Source: JAFGMR01 sp964632755
Lineage (GTDB): Archaea > Halobacteriota > Methanosarcinia > Methanotrichales > Methanotrichaceae
Direction of reading: 5' to 3'
Length of the DNA stretch: 62,961 bases
Assembly: GCA_964632755.1 (NCBI GenBank)
Contig: CAZWDT010000004.1
Span: 1-62,961 of the forward strand
In this document: piece by piece, positions 34,743 to 43,965 of the stretch
Layout: every line of letters starts with the position of its first letter
Position numbering within the stretch: position 1 is the first letter of the stretch
Notes under the pieces: generated by a model
What the model was told of the DNA's origin: nothing
Database searches by the model: none
The model's input: only the letters and a program-made list of their open reading frames with translations
Translations under genes and position numbers: made by a program

Positions 34743-35317
34743 TAGATCACACCCGTACCGTAGCTGGTGCTGACCTTTCGGGACTCTGTGTGCCCGCATG
34801 CCGAACACTGCAGCGTATTTTCCTTCTTGACCAGAGTTCCAAGGCATCGGCTACAATAGGCCTTGATGACTCCCAGGTCGTCCTCGCCGGTGAAGAGGCG
34901 CAGCTGCTTCTCATCCAGTATCTTTGCCTTGACTATATCCCTTATCCCGAACATGCTGCGCAGATCCTTGACGTAGGAGTTCTTGACGTTGGATATGTGA
35001 ATCGTGCCCTCCTCGTCTGATAGGGGTCGATGCTCATAGCCCTTCTTGAAGGCCAAGCTGAGGATAATCAGGCTTTCCTTCATATCGATCACCTCGCCTA
35101 CCACGATATCCCCCTTCTGCAGCTTGGCAGGTGCATTTGCCTTGGGCACGACGCTCGCGTATCGATGTTCTTGATTTATCTCCACCACGCCGGTGGTTGA
35201 AGCATAAATATATCCGCCCTTGACGTATGTGTCATGGCCGGGCATGAACTCCTCCGCTGACCCCACCTTATCGCCGGGGAGGACGAAACAGCTTTCCATC
35301 TTGGGTTCCTCACTCAT
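34742..35317 (-). CDS. csl4: Exosome RNA-binding subunit Csl4
   Basis: 191 residues. The N-terminal domain has FVLPGDKVG and EEFMPGHDTYV, a central S1 domain spans residues about 65-145, and a C-terminal zinc ribbon has CSRCLGTLV then CSACGH. Csl4 caps the archaeal exosome and recruits RNA or DnaG. It is followed directly by rpo11. Confidence 0.95.
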   Translation of the reverse strand: MSEEPKMESCFVLPGDKVGSAEEFMPGHDTYVKGGYIYASTTGVVEINQEHRYASVVPKANAPAKLQKGDIVVGEVIDMKESLIILSLAFKKGYEHRPLSDEEGTIHISNVKNSYVKDLRSMFGIRDIVKAKILDEKQLRLFTGEDDLGVIKAYCSRCLGTLVKKENTLQCSACGHTESRKVSTSYGTGVI

Positions 35318-35353
35318 TTCAAACGCAACCTATATCCTCATGGGTATTAAAGT

Positions 35354-35956
35354 CTATTCCGGTCCATTCGGACATACTATCCTGAAGAGCTCCACCTGGA
35401 TCTGCTTGACCTCGCAACTGTGGAAATCAAAGCATCGCTTGAGGGGAAACTCGACCTCATAAACCTCTTCTACTCTGCAGGGTTCCACGAACCTTCTAAT
35501 GAACCCAACGCTTCCTGTATTATGAAGCGAGTAGATCACAGGGGCAAGCTCCATGGCCTTTATGAGAAATTGTCTATCTCCGCCGCTCGACCATTGAGCA
35601 CCGAATGGTGGATTCATCACGACCGCGTCCACGCTTGCCATAACCAGGGTTCGGACGTCGGCTTGGATGAAATCCACATGAACTCCAGCCTTTCGAGCGT
35701 TGGATCTCGCAACGCGCAGCGCCTTGGGATCTATATCCACACCAACAGCCTGGGCCCCCAGGAGGGCAGCTCCGATGGCGAGAATGCCTGTTCCGCATCC
35801 CAGATCCAACACCCGGCCAAGGTCGCCGCGAAGGCTAGCTAGATAGAGCATATCGGCGGCCACCCTGGCCGGGGTCGCGTACTGCTCCCACTCCAAAGAG
35901 GGGCTGGAAAAGCCCTCCAACCCCTCCAATATGATCTCCAGCCGCCTCTTCTTCAT
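35354..35956 (-). CDS. METTL5-like RNA/DNA methyltransferase
   Basis: A 200-residue SAM-dependent enzyme. VLDLGCGTGILAIGAAL is the SAM motif and VMNPPFGAQ the catalytic NPPF motif for amino-nitrogen methylation. The N-terminus KKRRLEIILEGLEGF..PSLEWEQYATP closely matches the METTL5 family, which methylates N6 of an adenosine in small-subunit rRNA. A similar role in 16S rRNA is likely. It heads the csl4-rpo11-rtcA series. Confidence 0.88.
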   Translation of the reverse strand: MKKRRLEIILEGLEGFSSPSLEWEQYATPARVAADMLYLASLRGDLGRVLDLGCGTGILAIGAALLGAQAVGVDIDPKALRVARSNARKAGVHVDFIQADVRTLVMASVDAVVMNPPFGAQWSSGGDRQFLIKAMELAPVIYSLHNTGSVGFIRRFVEPCRVEEVYEVEFPLKRCFDFHSCEVKQIQVELFRIVCPNGPE

Positions 35957-35979
35957 CGGCGCGAGATCTGGATCTGGAC

Positions 35980-38229
35980 CTATATCAAGTAGAGGATGAG
36001 GTCTATTGCGAGAAGCAGCAGCACAACTACGGCCAGCACCTTGGCCGCCTTCACCGCCACTGAGGTGATGGACGATCCCTCATACCAGCCCGACGCCACG
36101 ATCCCCTGGCCTTGCCCCCCGCGCATCGAAGGCTCGGCCTCGATCACCAGGGGCCCGTCCCCCATCCTCTCTCGCTCCTCGCGGATGAACTCCGGACGCG
36201 AGCCGAAGATCTCCGGCTCCTGACCCCATGCCCGATCCCTCGACACGGCGCGGTCCCATGGCCTTGCTCTATCCATCGACCATGGATGTATGGTCTGTTG
36301 GAAGATCGCGGTCGTTGAGGCAAGAGATGCTCCAGCGCAGACTGGGACCAGCGCGCCCCCTCCATCGAGATGCGTGTCTGCCAAAGGACTCGATGGTAGG
36401 GTGCGAGCTGTTCTCTCCCCCTCTTCCGGCTCGGGGATGATCTCCGAGAGCTCCTCTACGCGGGACGATCGTTTGCTCTTTTTTCGAGATCCGGGCTCTG
36501 TTGCCGGGCCTTGCTCCAAGAGGTTCATGCCATCGTCCCAGAGATATATCCAATCTGTGTGGTCCACACGGCTAAGGATGTCTCTCGCAAGCACGTGGCC
36601 GATTATCAGGAGCACCTGCTTATGAAGGTCGATAGGATCGCATCCGCTCAAATCGTCGCCGCTCGCCGATAGGCCCTCCAGCTTCGAAGCCGCCTGGGTT
36701 AATGGGGCAGACCACGCCTTGCCATCGGCCTCCATCTGATACCTCTTCTCGGCTCTTCGGAGAAAGGAGGCAGCTGCAGCCATCTGCTCCCTTCCGCTGC
36801 CCCTCTGACGAACGCTCTCCACCATGCCTGCGACCGCCTTCAACGCGTCGAAGAGGCACATGCGGGCCTCTTCGGATCCGACTCCGTCGAGCCTTGCCCC
36901 GCCCATGAGATACTCAACAACCTCGCCAATCATCACGGACTGCTTCCATGGTTCAGCCCTCGAGAGATCCATGGACCAGATGCCTTTCATCCCTTTGAGA
37001 GTCCTCTGAAGGGCCTCTAAGCTGGAACGGGTGGATCCCTCGGCCTTGGCGACTGCTCCATCCAGGGCGGAGATCGCCCTCTCTGCCAGGGCTACTGCCT
37101 CCGCATCCCTGGGATCGGCATCGAGCCTTACGATATAAGATAGCGATCTGGCAAGGCCTGCTGCCACCTTGAGCTGGGGCATGTAGACCCCTGGAAAGGT
37201 TGAGAGCTCGGTCAGCCGGTCGGATGCCATGGCATAATGCTGGGAGGCGAGCCTGGAGCCCCCCCCATCCCTATCCCGGCACTTTTGAGCGAGGACTGCG
37301 TATGTGGCGGCGAGGGAGGAGACTGCGTTTGGATAGACAGGGACCATCTCCCTCCTTATCATCTTCATTGCGCCCTCCAGGGCGTCCCTGGCAGAATCGA
37401 CCTCGCCTCGATCGAGGTACATGCGGGCCATATTCGAGAGGACGATTCCCACGTTGTGGGGCTGGTCCATCTCCTGGAAGACGGCCAAGCTGCGGTTGAA
37501 GTGGTCCAAGGAGGTGGACCAGTGTCCCATCTCCGCCTCAACGCGGCCCAAGCGGTTTAAAAGCCAGGCCGAGTTCTTCCGGTCGCCCAGGCGCTCGAAC
37601 TCCTTGAGGCTTCGTTGGAAGTAGAGGCTGGAGAGGTCCAGCTGCCCCATCTCGGAGTAGATCCTGCCGAGGCTTCCGGTCATCTGGGCGACCCCTAGCT
37701 CGTCCTCGATCTTCTCGAAGCCCTTCAGGCTCTTGAAGCAGTTCTCCAGAGACCGATCCCAATCGTATCCCCGACGATAGGCCGATCCCAGATTACCGAG
37801 GACATGAGCAGCGCCGCTTGCATCCCCCGCAGCCTCGAATCCCTCTGCCGCTTTTCTGTAGTAGAGCACCGCCCGGGAGAGGTCGCCCTTCCGGGCGTAG
37901 ACCTGCCCCTGGTTGTTCATCAAGACCGATCTCACCTGGGGATCGCTGCTTGAGGCGAGCGCCTTATTGTAGCATTTGAGGGAGACGTCGTAGAGGGCAG
38001 CGCGCCGGCATATATCCCCCAACCGCTTCAGCTCGTAGAGGTCGGTCAAGCAGTCCGCAAGCTTGATGCACAGCTCCCCGTCGATCTCCCCCCTCTTCAC
38101 GCTCTCGAGAAGCCGGCCTACCTGAAAGGCACAGCTCCCGGTAATAGACCTTGAGTCGATGGATCCAAGGGGCCCGGCCCCCTTGGAGAATGACTCGAAG
38201 ATCTCCTGGAGAACGACTAATTGGTCCAT
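35980..38229 (-). CDS. Tail-anchored TPR protein
   Basis: 749 residues. Residues about 60-330 contain six or more tetratricopeptide-type repeats with the A-x-x-x-x-x-x-x-x-F or Y pattern. Examples are YNKALASSSDPQVRSVL, YYRKAAEGFEAAGDASGA and YFQRSLKEFERLGDRKNSA. A helical middle domain and a Ser/Arg-rich linker follow, and a final hydrophobic segment (AVVVLLLLAIDLILYLI) is a C-terminal membrane anchor. It probably acts as a cytoplasmic scaffold tethered to the membrane. A box A-like TATTTAAAG lies just before the ATG. Confidence 0.85.
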   Translation of the reverse strand: MDQLVVLQEIFESFSKGAGPLGSIDSRSITGSCAFQVGRLLESVKRGEIDGELCIKLADCLTDLYELKRLGDICRRAALYDVSLKCYNKALASSSDPQVRSVLMNNQGQVYARKGDLSRAVLYYRKAAEGFEAAGDASGAAHVLGNLGSAYRRGYDWDRSLENCFKSLKGFEKIEDELGVAQMTGSLGRIYSEMGQLDLSSLYFQRSLKEFERLGDRKNSAWLLNRLGRVEAEMGHWSTSLDHFNRSLAVFQEMDQPHNVGIVLSNMARMYLDRGEVDSARDALEGAMKMIRREMVPVYPNAVSSLAATYAVLAQKCRDRDGGGSRLASQHYAMASDRLTELSTFPGVYMPQLKVAAGLARSLSYIVRLDADPRDAEAVALAERAISALDGAVAKAEGSTRSSLEALQRTLKGMKGIWSMDLSRAEPWKQSVMIGEVVEYLMGGARLDGVGSEEARMCLFDALKAVAGMVESVRQRGSGREQMAAAASFLRRAEKRYQMEADGKAWSAPLTQAASKLEGLSASGDDLSGCDPIDLHKQVLLIIGHVLARDILSRVDHTDWIYLWDDGMNLLEQGPATEPGSRKKSKRSSRVEELSEIIPEPEEGERTARTLPSSPLADTHLDGGGALVPVCAGASLASTTAIFQQTIHPWSMDRARPWDRAVSRDRAWGQEPEIFGSRPEFIREERERMGDGPLVIEAEPSMRGGQGQGIVASGWYEGSSITSVAVKAAKVLAVVVLLLLAIDLILYLI

Positions 38230-38480
38230 CAGAATATGAAGTAACTTATATCTTTAAATAGTTTTTGAATGGGCTAGAAGTACGGGGATATATGGAATGA
38301 GATTATAAGGGGAAATAATGCTATCTATATCGCTGGGAGACGATATAGGACACCAAAGAACATATAAATTACACAGTTTATATATTACTCACATCGGACG
38401 TATCGCGCACCAAGGCGCATGCGTTCTACGTTTTTTTAAGACGGGGAGTCCTTCTGATCAGTGGAGTCAGATATCTCAGC
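38230..38480. other. Intergenic region upstream of TPR gene
   Basis: AT-rich, with minus-strand TATTTAAAG near 38252-38262 serving the TPR gene. No gene is supported. Beyond 38480 it runs into the tandem repeat described separately. Confidence 0.4.
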
Positions 38481-38611
38481 AGCAAGACTGGATGGTCGAG
38501 CGTGACTGAAGTTCAAAGCCTCTCATATCAGCGGCATCAGACCACCCCGTGGCAAGACCTGATCTGTTGAGCGTGCCAGGGGTAGCGGAGCCTCTCAGAT
38601 GGGTGGCATCA
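38481..38611. repeat. Imperfect direct repeat duplicating the 3' end of mtnA
   Basis: Two copies with a 70-base period: one at about 38481-38540 and one at about 38551-38611. Shared words include GCAAGAC, GAGCGTG, AGCCTCTCA and GGCATCA. The second copy overlaps the last codons of mtnA (ending LMPPI-stop on the minus strand). The first copy still reads LMPLI-stop, so it looks like a duplicated gene end. Confidence 0.6.
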
Positions 38612-39611
38612 AGGGCGGCCGAAATACGCCCTTCTCCGTGATCAGGGCGTCGACGAGCTCCATGGGCGTAGCGTCAAATGCAGGGTTCCAGACCGAGACC
38701 TCAGGCGGGGCGAGGATGGCATCGCCCAAGCGGGAGAGCTCTTCGCCGCTTCGCTCCTCAACGACGATCTCATCCTCGGTGTGGTAGAGGTCGAACGTGG
38801 ATAGGGGTGCTGCCACATAGAACGGGATTCCATGGGCGCTCGCGGAGAGGGCGTGGGAATATGTCCCCACCTTGTTGAAGACGGCGTCCCTCGTGATCCT
38901 GTCAGCACCGACGATCACAGCGTCCACCTTTTTTTTTCGCATCAGGTAGGCAGCGGCACTGTCGCATATCAACGTCACTGGGATGCCATCTTGGGAGAGC
39001 TCCCAGGCCGTGAGGCGAGATCCTTGGTTCAGAGGCCTCGTCTCGCATGCGTAGACCTTGATCCGCTTATCTGCCTCCACAGCGGATCTGATCACCCCTA
39101 GCGCCGTTCCCCAGCCCACGCAGGCCAGCCGGCCGGCGTTGCAGTGGGTGAGAACGCTTGCCCCATCATCTAGCAGTCGAGCTCCGTTTTGGCCAAGGGC
39201 CCGGTTTACCTTTATATCCTCTTCTGCAATTGCCTCTGCTTCGGCAAGCGCTGCGATTCGCATATCCTCGGCCGATTCACTTGCAGCTGCCGCGCGAAGG
39301 ACCCGATCGACGCCCCAGGAGAGGTTGATTGCGGTCGGCCGCGATCCCTTTATCATTGCGCCTGCCGCTTCCATCTCCATTAGAAGCTCGAGCGCGGTGT
39401 CGAACCTGGATCTTCTGGCGGCAAGGGCAATGCCATAGCCCCCGGCCGCGCCAAGCGCTGGAGCGCCACGAATGCGTAGCGACGTTATGGCCTCTACGAG
39501 ATCTCTTACGTCTTCTATTCGGATCTCCACGAGCTCTCCGGGAAGCCTCGTCTGGTCTATAGTGCATATCCCGTCGTCCCAATAGATCGTGCGTCCTTCT
39601 TCCATCGCCAT
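38595..39611 (-). CDS. mtnA: S-methyl-5-thioribose-1-phosphate isomerase-like protein
   Basis: About 338 residues of the eIF2B-like aldose-ketose isomerase family. LRIRGAPALGAAGGYGIALAA is the substrate-binding region, THCNAGRLACVGWGTALG holds the catalytic Cys, and VGADRITRDAVFNKVGTY holds the catalytic Asp. The enzyme interconverts methylthioribose phosphates in methionine salvage, or ribose phosphates in related archaeal enzymes. Neighbouring rpiA fits sugar-phosphate metabolism. ATG at 39611 follows a box A (39638-39646). Confidence 0.9.
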   Translation of the reverse strand: MAMEEGRTIYWDDGICTIDQTRLPGELVEIRIEDVRDLVEAITSLRIRGAPALGAAGGYGIALAARRSRFDTALELLMEMEAAGAMIKGSRPTAINLSWGVDRVLRAAAASESAEDMRIAALAEAEAIAEEDIKVNRALGQNGARLLDDGASVLTHCNAGRLACVGWGTALGVIRSAVEADKRIKVYACETRPLNQGSRLTAWELSQDGIPVTLICDSAAAYLMRKKKVDAVIVGADRITRDAVFNKVGTYSHALSASAHGIPFYVAAPLSTFDLYHTEDEIVVEERSGEELSRLGDAILAPPEVSVWNPAFDATPMELVDALITEKGVFRPPLMPPI

Positions 39612-39637
39612 CACCGCCACAAACGGCCTTTCAACTT

Positions 39638-39646
39638 CTTAAATAG
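39638..39646 (-). promoter_or_regulatory. Box A for mtnA
   Basis: CTATTTAAG on the minus strand about 30 bases before the mtnA ATG, within an AT-rich spacer. Confidence 0.45.
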
Positions 39647-39782
39647 CCTTTCAACGCTTATATGGCATCCAATTTCCTCATTGGATATCTAATCGCCCTA
39701 ATGGGGGCTCTAATAGCCTCAAATGGCATTTAGCAACCTTAAATCACATCTCATCGTTTCAAACGGGCTCTCCGTAAGGGCC

Positions 39783-40475
39783 CTATTTTGGGCGGTCGAT
39801 TACCTCCACCTCCCCGGAACGAGCGATATAGAGCCGATCCAGGTTCTCGAATATGCCGTGCTCTACAAGGCCTGGTATGGCCGAGAGACTTGAAGCCAGG
39901 AGGGATGGATCCTCGATCTTTCCGAAGTCGGCATCGACGACGAAGTTTCCGTTATCGGTAATCACAGGTCCGTCCTTCATCCTGGCCTGCCTCAAAACTG
40001 GCCTTCCCCCGAGCTCTTCCACCTTCCGTGAGACGAGGCTTGCGGCAAACGGCAGGACCTCCAGGGGAACGGGATGGTCGAGCTTTGAAACGTACTTGGA
40101 TGCATCGGCGACGATCGCAAATCGCCTTGCGCTATATGCGATGACTTTCTCCTTGGCGTGAGCAGCTCCGCCGCCCTTGATGACGAAAAATCCCTCATCC
40201 ACCTGGTCTGCCCCGTCGATTGCAAGGTCCAGGGATGGATGCTGGGCAAGCGTCGTAAGTGTGATTCCGCACTCGATCGCAAGGGCCTCTGCCTGGCATG
40301 AGGTAGGAACTCCTAAGATCCGAAGGCCATCAGTGACCATGGAGCCCAGGCGGCGTATGGTCCATGCAACTGTGGATCCTGTTCCCAGGCCCACAACCAT
40401 CCCATCCCCGACGAGGGATGCCGCAGCCTCTCCTGCGGCTCTTTTATCCTCGGCATTGAGAAGAGCGTCTTTCAA
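39783..40475 (-). CDS. rpiA: Ribose-5-phosphate isomerase A
   Basis: About 230 residues; converts ribose-5-phosphate and ribulose-5-phosphate. Motifs: VVGLGTGSTVAW, LDLAIDGADQVDEGFFVIKGGGAAHAKEKV, and a C-terminal GLVEHGIF. The TTG at 40475, with GAGGGGGG upstream, gives the normal family length and lies 14 bases after the sepS stop; longer TTG starts are possible. Confidence 0.96.
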   Translation of the reverse strand: MKDALLNAEDKRAAGEAAASLVGDGMVVGLGTGSTVAWTIRRLGSMVTDGLRILGVPTSCQAEALAIECGITLTTLAQHPSLDLAIDGADQVDEGFFVIKGGGAAHAKEKVIAYSARRFAIVADASKYVSKLDHPVPLEVLPFAASLVSRKVEELGGRPVLRQARMKDGPVITDNGNFVVDADFGKIEDPSLLASSLSAIPGLVEHGIFENLDRLYIARSGEVEVIDRPK

Positions 40476-40488
40476 CGGAAACCCCCCC

Positions 40489-42099
40489 TCAGACAACAAC
40501 GCTCCTCACCGTGGTGAAGACGGGGCCTCTGACGTCTATCCTCTTCTTGTAGCTCGTGATCCACCTCTCAAGTGCTGGATCGATGCGTATGTTGATGTCG
40601 CCTGGGCTGCGGACGATCCTGACCCTCGTCTCGCTCTCCGTCCCGGCCAGTGTTGCAGCCTCGATCTCGTGGGCCGAGAGATCGGCCAATGCGTCGATGA
40701 AGCGAATCCCCGTTGGGACCCCCTCCTGGAATGCCTCCTCCCACTTATGATTGCGGGGTATTCCCAAGATGTCGTCCTTGTAGATCACGATCTCGTTCTT
40801 GGCCGCAGGGCCGCATAGCAACGTATTCTCCTCCGGCTCGACCACGCTCACTTGAATCTCGTGGCCGTATAGCTCGCCTTCCCAGGCCTGGAACTCGCAA
40901 GGGGATGGTGCATCTCCGTGCTCCATGCAGGCCTGTACAATGGATCTTGCAATCGTCCGGCCGACTGCAGTTGCAGGCTCCAGATCCACCGTTATCATCC
41001 CGGCCATCTCCCTTGGAGAGAGACGCCAGTCCGCCTGGAACTGGGGGTAGGAGAGGGCTCTTAGATCCCTCGAGTTGTGCAAGATCATTGCGAGCCGCTC
41101 GACGCCGAGTCCTAGGTTCATCACAGGATAGGGGATATCGTACTCGGCAAGGGCTGTTGGCGAGTAGACGCCAAACGTCGCAACCTCTACCCATCCTGAC
41201 TCGTACTTGGTGCTCGAGCCCACGAGTGCCGGATGGAAGGCGTAGACCTCTATCTGGGTACCTGGGACGTAGTACTTGGATCGCTTCTCGTCGGGCAAAA
41301 AGCGAAACTTCTCGAAGCCGAACTGGCCGAGTATGCCGTCAGCAACAGCTTTTCCCAAATCCACCGATATATCCTCGTCCATTACCACACAGCTTGCGGA
41401 GTGATACGTCATCAGCCTTGCCGCGTCCTCCTTCTGCTCTCGACGAAAACAGCGGTCCACGGAGAAGAGCCGCAGCGGAAGCTTGCTCCTGTGATGGAGG
41501 TGGGACAGGCTGAGGAACCAGCCGGAGGTCATGTGGCTTCGGAGCGTCTTCGTCGTGGCCTCGGGCCGAAGGTCGCGAAATTCGGGAAAGACCTCCTCGA
41601 TCATCGTGGATACCAGGGCGTCATGTGCGCCTATGGCCTGGGCGATCTCAGGCACAAGGTCATCTCCCTCGACCTTGCCCTTCTTGTAGAGATGGAGTAT
41701 CTGGCGCACTGCCTCCACCTCGGCTGAATCGAGGTCCCTTCCGAGCATCCGGCCAATGTGAGAGGCCCGCTCATCTGAGATGCCTACATCAGGCCGGGGG
41801 AGGCCTGCCAGGTAAAAGCAACGGTCGAGGACTGCCAGGGCCTCGCTTCCGAACTGCCGATAGACATCGGACGCTTCAACGATTACAGGATTCATGGCCT
41901 CGTCGAACCCTAGGCGGAGGTAGGCCTCTCTAAGGCGCTGGATCGTATCGAAGATGGGATGGGGGGATCCGTAAAGGCACGCCCGACGAGGATAACTACG
42001 ATTGGGGGATGGAATTTCCAGATATCTTCCTCCCTCTCGCCAGGCGCAATCGAAATCGTTGGATGCAGCCTCTTTAATCTGGGCCGGATCGAATCGCAT
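40489..42099 (-). CDS. sepS: O-phosphoseryl-tRNA(Cys) synthetase
   Basis: A 536-residue class II synthetase that charges tRNA-Cys with phosphoserine, the first step of the tRNA-dependent cysteine route of methanogens (SepCysS then makes Cys). The class II motifs are seen as RSHMTSGWFL, LFSVDRCFRREQKEDAARL and a C-terminal MNLGLGVERLAMI. The whole sequence fits the SepRS family in length and order. The assigned start MRFDPAQIKEAAS is the family N-terminus; the frame is open upstream into the translin gene end. Confidence 0.97.
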   Translation of the reverse strand: MRFDPAQIKEAASNDFDCAWREGGRYLEIPSPNRSYPRRACLYGSPHPIFDTIQRLREAYLRLGFDEAMNPVIVEASDVYRQFGSEALAVLDRCFYLAGLPRPDVGISDERASHIGRMLGRDLDSAEVEAVRQILHLYKKGKVEGDDLVPEIAQAIGAHDALVSTMIEEVFPEFRDLRPEATTKTLRSHMTSGWFLSLSHLHHRSKLPLRLFSVDRCFRREQKEDAARLMTYHSASCVVMDEDISVDLGKAVADGILGQFGFEKFRFLPDEKRSKYYVPGTQIEVYAFHPALVGSSTKYESGWVEVATFGVYSPTALAEYDIPYPVMNLGLGVERLAMILHNSRDLRALSYPQFQADWRLSPREMAGMITVDLEPATAVGRTIARSIVQACMEHGDAPSPCEFQAWEGELYGHEIQVSVVEPEENTLLCGPAAKNEIVIYKDDILGIPRNHKWEEAFQEGVPTGIRFIDALADLSAHEIEAATLAGTESETRVRIVRSPGDINIRIDPALERWITSYKKRIDVRGPVFTTVRSVVV

Positions 42100-42103
42100 G
42101 GCC

Positions 42104-42748
42104 CTAGAGTGGATGGTCTGCGGCTTTAAGCTTATCCTCGAGCTCTTCCAGCCGAACCTCCAACCGCCGCCTCCCGATCGCGTTCGCGAGGTCCCCTCTT
42201 GTCCTCTCAAGCATTGAACGAGCGAGGTCTGACTTGCGGCGCAGGCCTCGGGTTATGGCCTCCGGGTAGTCGAAGAGCATCAACAGGTGATGGATCTCCT
42301 CCATGGTCTGGAGGAAGAACTCCCCTTCCTCTGGCTCGCCCTGCCTGATGAGGTCCAGTATATGCCTTCTTAGCTCCCCTGTGACATCCCCAAGGCCGGA
42401 GAGATAGCCGAGAAGCCCTGCGCCCACCTCCTCTGGGGGGGGGATCTCCCTTCTGCTTATGAGCGAGAGGACGATTCTGGCTTCCGCGTACTCCTGGAGA
42501 GCATCCTCGACGAATCCCGCATACCTGACGTCCGGATGGTCCCTCAAGAGCTCTTCCACCTCGCGGAGGGCGAGTCCGGCCTCCTCGATATGCTCCTCGG
42601 CCAATTCGACCTCCTGGCGATGGACCGCTCGGATGGCCGCTGCAGACTCCCTGATAGATCGACGAGATAGGTGAAGGGAACGCTCACGGGCCCCATCCTT
42701 GGCCTCGAACAGGTCAAGCATCTCCCTGGAGAGGTCCTCAAGGATCAT
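42104..42748 (-). CDS. Translin-family nucleic-acid-binding protein
   Basis: A 214-residue all-helical protein of the translin/TRAX family. Characteristic stretches are REKSLHLSR-type (here RERSLHLSRRSIRESAAAIRA) near residue 22, YAEARIVLSLI near 86, and GDVTGELRRHILDLI near 119. Archaeal translins bind RNA or DNA as octamers and may act as nucleases. It ends four bases before the sepS ATG and its start overlaps the isomerase-like gene by four bases. Confidence 0.93.
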   Translation of the reverse strand: MILEDLSREMLDLFEAKDGARERSLHLSRRSIRESAAAIRAVHRQEVELAEEHIEEAGLALREVEELLRDHPDVRYAGFVEDALQEYAEARIVLSLISRREIPPPEEVGAGLLGYLSGLGDVTGELRRHILDLIRQGEPEEGEFFLQTMEEIHHLLMLFDYPEAITRGLRRKSDLARSMLERTRGDLANAIGRRRLEVRLEELEDKLKAADHPL

Positions 42749-43527
42749 AGGCTCACGCGGCCGTTCAATATCGTCTTCAACCGATCCAGGCTGCGTTTGC
42801 CTTCCGCCAGCGACCGAGACTCTGTGACGAGCCGGCCTCTGTAGCCATCGAGGGCTCTGGAAACGGCCTTCCAGTCGACGGTTCCAAAGCCCACCGGAAG
42901 GTGCTCGTCCCGAATTCCGTGATTGTCGTGGATATGGACGTGCACCATCCTATCCCTCAGCTGCTCCAGGAAGCACGAAAGGTTTCCATTGGTGTTGGCA
43001 TGGCCGACGTCGAGGACGAAGCCGAGGTTAACCCTATCCACCGTGTCCATCATCCCCATTATCTCAGATGGCTCCCGTCCGAGCAGGGCTGGGATGTTCA
43101 CCATGTTCTCAACCGCTATGGTGAATCCGAGATCATTCGCGTGATCGCATATCTCCCTTATTCCCAGGATGTTCTGCTCCCAGGCACGGTCCCTCATCTG
43201 CATCCCAAGTGGAGAGAGATGGCCTGGGTGGACCACGGCCAATTGGGAGAACTCGGCGGCCAGGCTGAGACAGGCCTTCATCTGGCGCACGGTCTCCTCC
43301 CAGATCGGCTGGTTCATGCTTGCCAGGTTGAGGTCAGAGTAGGGCAGATGAAGGGTTATCACAAGTCCCGTCGTCTCAGCTATCTTCTCCGCATCGCCGA
43401 CGTTCTCTGGTGTGAGCCTCTGCCTGCCCTCGTTCACTATCTCCCAACCGCTATAGCCCAGGTCATCGAGCTCATAGGCCCAATCGAATGGCCTGTCGAC
43501 GAGGGCGCTAGATGAGAAACTGATCAT
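42745..43527 (-). CDS. Xylose-isomerase-like TIM-barrel protein
   Basis: About 260 residues of the sugar-phosphate isomerase/epimerase superfamily. The metal-ligand segments are visible: VVHPGHLSP, IAVENMVN, VLDVGHANTNG and HVHIHDNHG, with a final TES. The substrate is unknown. The start is the ATG inside the end of the UPF0201 gene, giving a 20-base overlap; an open frame continues upstream but lacks homology. Confidence 0.9.
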   Translation of the reverse strand: MISFSSSALVDRPFDWAYELDDLGYSGWEIVNEGRQRLTPENVGDAEKIAETTGLVITLHLPYSDLNLASMNQPIWEETVRQMKACLSLAAEFSQLAVVHPGHLSPLGMQMRDRAWEQNILGIREICDHANDLGFTIAVENMVNIPALLGREPSEIMGMMDTVDRVNLGFVLDVGHANTNGNLSCFLEQLRDRMVHVHIHDNHGIRDEHLPVGFGTVDWKAVSRALDGYRGRLVTESRSLAEGKRSLDRLKTILNGRVSL

Positions 43528-43948
43528 GATCCTCCATTCGCTCATTCTCCAATAGCTTGATCTCAGCAACTGGCTTGCCCATCTCCGTGCGAGGGGCGAG
43601 CCAATCGACCAATTGATCCCCTCCCGATATTCGAACGTGGATCGATCCAAGGGGCTCTTCTTGGGGGGGAAAGCTCACCTTGCCCACGAACGCGGCCTGT
43701 TTGCCCAAGATAAACTCCACAACATCGCCACGGCGGCCTTGTATCATCACCGATCTGGCCGCGTCCAGTATGAGCTGCTCGCGAAGCAGTTGATGAAAGC
43801 ATAGCAGAGCCTCAAGGCCCCCGTAGCCCTCGATACGGTCCTCCCTGATGTCCAGGGTAAGGCCGGAAAATATCCTTTCGACCGCCATCGTCGCTCGGTT
43901 CACCTTCTCGGTGGGCAACACAGCGGTGGAGACGTTGACCTCGATCAT
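43508..43948 (-). CDS. UPF0201 RNA-binding domain protein
   Basis: A 146-residue protein with the UPF0201 N-terminal signature IEVNVSTAVLPTEKVNRATMAVERIF, split here as IEVNVSTAVLPTEKV and TMAVERIF. The family is conserved in archaea and predicted to bind RNA. The ATG has GAGG six bases before it. It lies between prf1 and the isomerase-like gene. Confidence 0.88.
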   Translation of the reverse strand: MIEVNVSTAVLPTEKVNRATMAVERIFSGLTLDIREDRIEGYGGLEALLCFHQLLREQLILDAARSVMIQGRRGDVVEFILGKQAAFVGKVSFPPQEEPLGSIHVRISGGDQLVDWLAPRTEMGKPVAEIKLLENERMEDHDQFLI

Positions 43949-43965
43949 TTTCGGCCTCGTGCTGA

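Noticed and set aside
38595..39611. Possible translation factor eIF2B subunit
   Set aside because: The catalytic Cys and Asp motifs of MtnA-type isomerases are intact, so an enzyme call is preferred.
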